Positions 6,316 to 11,066 of a stretch of DNA of 11,066 nt are shown piece by piece (positions within the stretch are counted from its first letter, which is position 1; every line of letters starts with the position of its first letter). The notes beneath the pieces were generated by a model. That model did not search any database and had not been told where the DNA came from. It saw only the letters and a program-made list of their open reading frames with translations. The DNA is from Porogramme epimiltina (lineage: Eukaryota; Basidiomycota; Agaricomycetes; Polyporales; Polyporaceae). The DNA lies in contig FTLJ01000912.1 in the NCBI GenBank assembly GCA_900155495.1, positions 1 to 11,066 of the forward strand. The letters are read 5' to 3'. Both the position numbers and the translations under genes were made by a program.

Positions 6316-7110
6316 TCAGCCTGTTGTTGCGATGCGCTGAACCCTGGTCTGGCGCAGCATGCCTTTGGTGGCGACAGTAGTACGGCGGAGGGTGAAGTGG
6401 TAAGTGCCCCGGTCTGCATGACTAGGCTGCCCATGAGCCCTGGTTTGCAGAAGCCGTTGTTGATTATGCACAGGAAGGCGGGGGATAGGCGTCACGCCGC
6501 GCACCTGGCGTACATCTTGAGGAGGAGGGTTGGGGAGAGCTTCGGCGGGTGTCTACCCGGCCGGGGGGGGGGGAGGTCTTACATAGTCGAAGGGCGTTGG
6601 GGGCCGATCTGAGGGGTGCCAAAATCGCGGGGGGAGGGGCGGGAAAGACGAGAGCAAGTTCTTGATGGCCCAGAGTTCTTCGAGGGCCTGGGAAAGCTGC
6701 GCCTGAGCTAGGGAACGCAGGATCCTAGCACGATCGAGCGCTCCCTCGCCGAGGTGTTCTGTATCGCGTGCTTGGTGTGCGCGCGGCGCATGCTGAAGAA
6801 AGTAGCGATGGCTGTGCGGCTTTGCTCAATGCTCCGTGCTCAGTAGCACGGGGCTACGAGGGAGTATTAAGTCAAGAAATCTTTAGCGGGCAAGGCAATG
6901 GGCGAAGGCGAAAGGCCGTACCACTTACTTTGTAAAACCAGTCCTGAATCCGTTAAACTGCTCTGTTCGCTATTTCCTCAAAATCGGGAGGTGGAAGAGA
7001 GCCGGTGGATGTGGAGTTGCGGGGCCCGGGCGTGGTGGGAAGACGAGGATGAGATTGGGTGCCATGCTGCGGCAGCGAGGGGAAGTAGGGGGCATTTCAA
7101 ACTGGCCAGG
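6316..7110 (-). pseudogene. Decayed gene for an unknown helical, proline-rich protein
   Basis: On the minus strand an upstream exon reads PPPDFEEIANRAV, a TAA (6955-6953), then RIQDWFYK up to a consensus donor at 6928. A 75-base intron (6928-6854, donor GTAAGT, branch TTGAC, acceptor CGTAG) follows. The next exon gives TAIATFFSMRRAHTKHA, changes frame near 6720, and continues with QLSQALEELWAIKNLL and DRPPTPFDYVRPPP. After a run of 11 cytosines and a TAG (6555-6553), the same frame stays open for about 78 codons to a TGA at 6318-6316. The first half looks like amphipathic helix or coiled coil, the second is disordered. The TAA sits where glutamine would fit (CAA to TAA). I cannot name the family. 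Heptad-like helices, a consistent reading across the splice junction and few stops argue for a real ancestral gene. The product of the present copy would be broken. Confidence 0.6.
6550..6575. repeat. Run of 11 guanines inside the helical-protein relic
   Basis: Eleven consecutive Gs on the plus strand (about 6563-6573) encode a proline run on the minus strand. Such runs slip both in replication and in sequencing, so the frame and the TAG just after it should be treated with caution. Confidence 0.75.
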
Positions 7111-7632
7111 AATGGGGTGCAGAGGGTGGGTGACTCGCGCTTGTAGGTGGACCAGCCTGTCGTCTTGATCGAGGCGGCCAGGTGGGAGAGGGGGAGGATA
7201 GGGCCGTGCCTGGCCAGGTCTTACTCAAGACGGCGGGCGTGGAAGGCAACGCCAGATGGGGCTTACCTGTTTACCGTCTGCCCTTTTCAGCCCCCGACCC
7301 TCCGCAAATGCGGCGCGTGTGGTAGACGCGGAAAGAGGAGGCTGGTTGTTTATGGCGGAGGGAAGGTGGAAAGGTGAGGCGACGAGACCGCCTGCCCTGT
7401 ACAGCCCCACGATCGGGCCGTAAATCCCGCGTCCCGATGGTAAGTATAGCAGGCGCGCGCCCGCGAGTGCTGCAGCGCGGCTCCGTGGGTCCGTGCGCTG
7501 GGCAGCATTGGCTCAGCTCGCGAGCGTCATATTCGCAAACATGTATAAGAATTCGAAGACTCAGTTGTACAAACAACCAAGCGCGTGATATCCGGGTACA
7601 GCAGCCAAACACAGTCAACCAAACAGCGCAGC
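7111..7632. other. No gene recognised between two minus-strand genes
   Basis: This stretch may hold the promoter and first exon of the helical-protein relic. On the minus strand a donor-like AACAG/GTAAGC lies near 7270, after a short open stretch containing AEGRGLKRADGKQ. Another open stretch includes SIKTTGWSTYKRESPTLC at about 7170-7117. Neither is linked to a family, and no complete exon chain could be built. Confidence 0.35.
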
Positions 7633-8133
7633 CTATCCACGGCGGACCCGCCGGTACTCTATTCGGGTGCGCGGCCCCCTGTCTTTCCTGCGGGAGTCGT
7701 CCCCCGCTCGGGCGAGCCGCACGGCGAGCACGTCATCGTCATCGTCTGTGCTCTTGAGTGTGAAGATGTGTGATAAATAGCGAAATAAATGAGTAACTGA
7801 CTTACACAGGCTGTTCCTCCCCGCCTTCAGTAGCGGTCGCCACGAGCTCCATTTCCAGCTCGGACGCTGCCACCGGGGCATTCATGGCCCCGGTCTCGGT
7901 GTAGCCTGCACCCCTCACTAGCCGGGAGCCCTCACAATGTCAGATTAGTATGTGTAAATAAAATCATGCTCACCAGTGCGCCAGAAAGTGTCTACGAGGG
8001 CGAGCCACATGGCGCAGACCCTTTTGAATCCGTACTCCGCTAGGTCCATGAGCTTTTTGAGGCGTTCAATGGCCGCATCGAAGTGGCGTTGCGGAATGAG
8101 TGGCCCGAGTGCCAGGCAGAAGGTGAGAGCCAT
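7633..8133 (-). CDS. Three-exon gene for a 125-residue protein of unknown function
   Basis: This is the cleanest gene in the window. Exon 1 (8133-7974) starts at an ATG in good context (CTCAAATGG) after a CT/CCA-rich leader and codes for 53 residues plus one base. Intron 1 (7973-7906, 68 bases) has donor GTGAGC, branch CTGAC and acceptor TGCAG. Exon 2 (7905-7808) completes that codon as glycine and adds 33 residues exactly. Intron 2 (7807-7753, 55 bases) has donor GTGTAAGT and acceptor TCAAG. Exon 3 (7752-7633) adds 39 residues and a TAG. Both junctions keep frame. The N-terminal half is helical and hydrophobic (HFDAAIERLKKLMDLAEYGF, then MWLALVDTFW); the middle is acidic (ELEMEL, EGGEEQP, DDDDD); the end is basic (RRKDRG, RRVRRG). 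No signal peptide or catalytic motif is evident, and I do not recognise the family. The frame is also open upstream of the ATG for about 23 codons, so an earlier start or a missing exon is possible. Confidence 0.62.
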
Positions 8134-8887
8134 TTGAGAGGGGGTGGTGGGGTGTGGTGGTGGTGGTGGTTTGAGGATGAGGTGGGATACTTCGTTGACT
8201 AGTACAGCTCGAAAATAAGTACCGCAGCACAGGCGCTCAATGTGGAAACAGTCAGTGAGTTACCGGGCACTCCCCTTACGGGCGCCTAGTTTGAAGACAC
8301 TTTCTTAGACGCTTGTAATTGATGCAGTTTCGTATAATTTCTGCTAATTGCGGATCTCCTTCTACCCCTATGTGCCTCATATACAGCTTCTTACAAAGCT
8401 TACAGATACATTTCTAGAAGGTCTATATATTTTTAAGGATTTACCATGCGTCCCAAAACGAGACCAGCGCAGTTTTTGGCGCATAAAAAAGAAACAACAC
8501 TTCAACGTCTTGATCGTCGTCGACGTCACCGACGTTGTACAGCGCCCCCCGCCGACCTACCATATTCGGGAAGGGCGGCGGGGCTAGCTGCGCTTAGCAA
8601 CGACCTTTCACCGTGTCACCTGACACACACCTTTTGCTCATATTAGCTTTTGAGCGGCCCTGCCCCTACAAAAAAAATCTTCTGGCAGTGCATGATACTG
8701 GGGTCATTGAGGTGACCTATTCTTGACACCCAGATGTGAAAGGATTATTTCTTTTTTTTGAGGCCCAAATGTGCTGGGACCAGGTTAAGCGCTTACAAAG
8801 CGTTTGGCGGCTGAGGCGCGCTTGATCACACGCTGGGGCGGCGTTCCTCTTCTTGCACTCCTTCCGTCCATGACCGGCCCAAGAACC
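8134..8887. other. No gene recognised; leader of the 125-residue gene, then AT-richer DNA
   Basis: 8134-8200 is the GGT-rich tract (CCA-rich on the minus strand) just upstream of the minus-strand gene and probably its leader or promoter. 8330-8440 is AT-richer, with a TATATAT at 8424-8430 a little upstream of an ATG at 8446. The plus-strand frames that follow (79 and 66 codons) overlap, are of biased composition and match nothing. A poly-A run and a poly-T run flank 8670-8760. Confidence 0.35.
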
Positions 8888-8947
8888 TCGCCTACCGTAG
8901 CACACTCTTGCTTACTGCAGCACACCCTTGCCTACCGCAGCACAGTA
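8888..8947. repeat. 20-base tandem repeat, three copies
   Basis: Three adjacent 20-base units at 8888-8907, 8908-8927 and 8928-8947 share the core GCxTACxGxAGCACA and differ at a few positions each. The 13-base string TACCGCAGCACAG at the end of the array recurs at 8220-8232. The array ends directly at a TATA-like site, so it may have a promoter role; it may equally be a small minisatellite. Confidence 0.75.
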
Positions 8948-8953
8948 TAATAA
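8946..8953 (+). promoter_or_regulatory. TATA-like site upstream of the 9020 frame
   Basis: TATAATAA lies about 67-74 bases before the start of the open frame at 9020, a normal distance for a fungal TATA box, transcription start and short leader. Confidence 0.35.
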
Positions 8954-9019
8954 GGCTGAAGTAGAGGGGCTTGAGGTGCGTGCACTGTTCCTCGCACTGC
9001 GCAAGCTTGCGCTAGGCTG

Positions 9020-9385
9020 GTGCCCTTTCTAACGCTGCCCTCTGGGCACATCCTGCTCTACTGTAGTCCGGTCCTCTTCACCCGATCCCATATCCCCACC
9101 CATATCGATCCGCTTCCTCTCACTAACCTAACCCCGAAACCAAGATGTCTCCTAGTACGTATTATTCAGGATTTCAAGGCATTCGGCACATTTACCTTAT
9201 CTGATCATCTCTCAGACACCGTGCATCATCCAAAAGAGATCCTGGGGCCTGAGACTCTGTTTTGTGCCCATCATCTCAACTTGTGCGGGCGCCTCACCAA
9301 GGTCAAGTATTCCGCCGTTGACTACACGGTATCAGGGCACGCCCTGCGCGACTACAGTCATTGTTCTCCCTCTACATGGACTTAG
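9020..9385 (+). pseudogene. 121-codon frame with GTG in place of ATG, perhaps an alpha/beta-hydrolase 5' relic
   Basis: The frame begins GTG, then reads PFLTLPSGHILLYCSP and stays open to a TAG. Basidiomycete alpha/beta hydrolases often begin MPFLTLPSGHxLxY, so the first 17 residues suggest such a start with the ATG mutated to GTG. The expected later motifs (HG oxyanion region, nucleophile elbow GxSxG) are not present in this frame, so only the start would survive. The TATA-like site and leader length upstream fit a gene start. The rest of the frame (for example LSDHLSDTVHHPKEI) is not recognised. Alternatives are an unrelated hypothetical protein or a chance frame; the hydrolase idea rests on one short match from memory. 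Confidence 0.3.
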
Positions 9386-9990
9386 AAACCAGAGGAGTCG
9401 GCCCATGGGCACCACCTACTAACACAGGCGTCCCCGCACTCCTGGTATCTTGTCTGCTCGCCCACGACGCATTCTGTAGGGCTCTCCGGTGAGAGATGGT
9501 CAAGCAGCTCCGCGTGAGTCCTCTCTTCACCTTCGTCCGCATTGCATTTCTGCCATATCCGTTGACTTGACCCACTTGCTCCAATCGCCACTCCCTAGCA
9601 TATTTGCAATGGCCTTGTCGGATACGAGCATTCTGTCTCGCTCTATCCTGGTGCCGCACTCTCCCTGAGGCTTCCGTACACGAGGGCCTCCCGGCCATCC
9701 TGCCTCAGAAACTTTGCGTGCGCGTGCGCACACCTAACGTCATGGTGGTGGCGATTGGAGAAAGTCGTCCAAGTCGCGCAAGCAGCATGGTGCGAAGTCG
9801 GCCCAGATGCCAGTGAGCAACACCGTTCGTCCCCGGACACGTTGCGCTCATCTGTCTACACTACTTACACAGCGGCGCCCCTTTGTTCCACCCATTTTCT
9901 GGCCTCGGTCGTCTGCCGTGGGCGACGTGGGTTACACGCGCGAGCAATCACCACTGGCGGCCATCTAGCCTGACCCGCGCATGGAGGTGA
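9386..9990 (+). other. Weakly coding-like stretch with one candidate intron
   Basis: An 85-base segment at 9514-9598 has donor GTGAGT, branch-like TTGACTTGAC and acceptor CCCTAG. Before it one frame reads MVKQLR; after it frames read GYEHSVSLYPGAALSLR and, one frame away, EGLPAILPQKLCVRVRTPNV. The composition looks coding, but no family is recognised and no frame is intact. It may be another decayed gene, or part of the one starting at 9020. Confidence 0.3.
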
Positions 9991-10169
9991 GTTAGGTCCG
10001 ATTGGGCGGGAGGATATCGGGAGATCGTATGAGGAGGACGGCGAGGGCGGCGAGGTCAATATGATGCCTGCCAAGCGATGAACCATCCGCGCAGAGGCGA
10101 CATCGGGCTAGGAGATGGGCCTGGCGGTCGTGGTTGGCACGCGAGAATTCCTGTCGATTGAGCGTGATC

Positions 10170-11066
10170 CAGAGCTCCATAGCAGGCCGTCTGCTGCGAT
10201 CGCACTGGCGAAAGTCGAGTGCCAGGGGACTGTGATCGACTGCAATGACCCGTTCAAGTCGGTGCGTCTTCTGTCTACGCGTGTCTTCGCGCTGTACTGA
10301 CTACGGACGGGGGCCTAGACAGATTACGACACAGGCATCCGGTTGCCACCTGACGCGACCAAGATGTAATACAGATGGTGGATGGATACCGAGGGGGGAT
10401 GGCGCTGCGCCTGCGGAAGACCGCGATCAAGTCTCAGGGCACGACGTCCGCGGCATGTACGTGTGCTCCCTTTCGCGGGGTGGTCATCGCGCTGACATCC
10501 TTTGCCTGATGACTGGTGGTCCGTCGTTGGCTCGCGCAAGTAGGGGGACGGCGTAGTCGAGGAGACCGGGGGCAACTTCCTCCACTGTCATGTACGCGCG
10601 CGTCCGCTCTCCAACCTTCCGCGCGGGGCGCAGGGCTGACACGTCATGCTCCCGCAGCACAGCCCGCTCCGACGGATCCTCGTCGAATCGGCCAAGGTGC
10701 ACGGTGCACGCTTCATTACCGCGCGCGCGTTGAGTCCGTGAAGCCCGAACACGAGAAGCCGACGGTGACGCTCGCCGCGGACGTCCCCATCGGCTCGGAC
10801 GGGCTCATGCTCGAGGGGTTCCGGTTAGGGTCGGCAGTCATGGAGGCAATCAAGCAGGAGGATGCCCACGTGCCGACCGGGTTGCAATTATTCAAGGGCG
10901 TGCGCGTGCGTCTTCGTTTATATCGAAGCAGGCGCTGACTATGGGCGGGACGGGCAGCGCGATCGTACCCGAGAGCGCGACGACGAGACCGCAGGACAAG
11001 AAACTGATGGCGGCGCTACGATCGAATGTGCGTTCTCCATCCAGCGTTCTCTGTTGGCGCGTGCGC
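10170..11066 (+). pseudogene. FAD-dependent monooxygenase relic (salicylate hydroxylase-like), cut by the window end
   Basis: The pieces appear in the order expected for a flavoprotein monooxygenase (PF01494-type). At about 10180 SAAIALAKVECQGTVID matches the helix and second strand of the Rossmann FAD-binding fold; the GxGxxG just before it is degraded. A 73-base intron (10262-10334, donor GTGCGT, branch CTGAC, acceptor ACACAG) is followed by IRLPPDATKM, a TAA at 10367-10369, then YRWW, matching the (R)LPPNxTKxxYxW segment. Further on are LRKTAIKSQG, VVEETGGNF, ARVESVKPEHEKPTVTLA and PIGSDG, the last being the GADG-type motif that contacts FAD. QEDAHVPTGLQLF and, after a possible 58-base intron (10900-10957), KKLMAALRSNV continue the family pattern to the window edge. 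These enzymes hydroxylate or epoxidise small molecules using NAD(P)H and oxygen. At least one stop and several frame changes make this copy a pseudogene. The family assignment is from remembered consensus. Confidence 0.68.

Noticed and set aside
6400..6450. Plus-strand intron with donor GTAAGT and acceptor TTTGCAG (51 bases)
   Set aside because: The minus strand reads through this segment as part of the helical-protein relic, which has better and longer support. The signals on the plus strand are probably chance.
8145..8180. G-quadruplex in the GGT-rich tract upstream of the 125-residue gene
   Set aside because: Only two runs of four or more Gs are present, the rest being GG pairs. A two-tier structure is possible, but such tracts are common and nothing else supports a role.
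8888..8947. CRISPR-like array
   Set aside because: The three 20-base units are directly adjacent without spacers and the sequence is eukaryotic.
9992..10180. Minus-strand 62-codon frame opposite the start of the monooxygenase relic
   Set aside because: It overlaps the better-supported plus-strand relic and shows no family resemblance; it looks like an antisense shadow.

Overview
The window reads as fungal nuclear DNA, most likely from a basidiomycete of the Agaricomycetes type. It is GC-rich and has no operons or ribosome-binding sites. It carries many candidate introns of 50-75 bases with GTAAG/GTGAG donors, CTGAC/CTAAC branch points and CAG/TAG acceptors, CT-rich leaders and occasional TATA boxes. 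The protein matches that can be recognised are typical of basidiomycete gene families. Very little looks like an intact gene: most of the window is gene relics, a transposon and unassigned DNA. All family matches were made by eye and no database was searched.

Layout. 1-780: minus-strand scraps, namely the possible 5' end of a coding exon at the window edge and a protein-kinase catalytic-loop relic. 1070-1600: a plus-strand series of three well-formed introns around exons that lack a convincing start codon. 1800-2640: short palindromes, a strong TATA box and a CT-rich leader, but no recognisable gene. 3016-3888: a complete 873-base non-autonomous hAT-like DNA transposon, with matching ends and a perfect 8-base target duplication. 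4300-4480: a possible decayed first exon. 4897-5045: an array of CCTTA motifs spaced about 8-11 bases. 

5480-8133 holds three minus-strand genes in a row. They are a three-exon gene for a 125-residue protein that splices without error (8133 to 7633), a decayed gene for an unknown helical protein (about 7110 to 6316), and a decayed cyclin that has lost the middle of its cyclin box (about 6124 to 5480). 8888-9385: a 20-base tandem repeat, a TATA-like site and a 121-codon frame whose expected ATG is GTG. 9514-9990: a candidate intron and weakly coding-like sequence. 10170 to the window end: a plus-strand FAD-dependent monooxygenase relic, cut off by the window edge.

The recognisable genes do not form a pathway. 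The common theme is decay: in-frame stops, frameshifts, a lost start codon and an internal deletion across several unrelated families next to a transposon. This suggests a relaxed, perhaps silenced, accessory region. I did not find a convincing novel system. The best leads are the hAT element, the clean 125-residue gene, the CCTTA array and the deleted cyclin.
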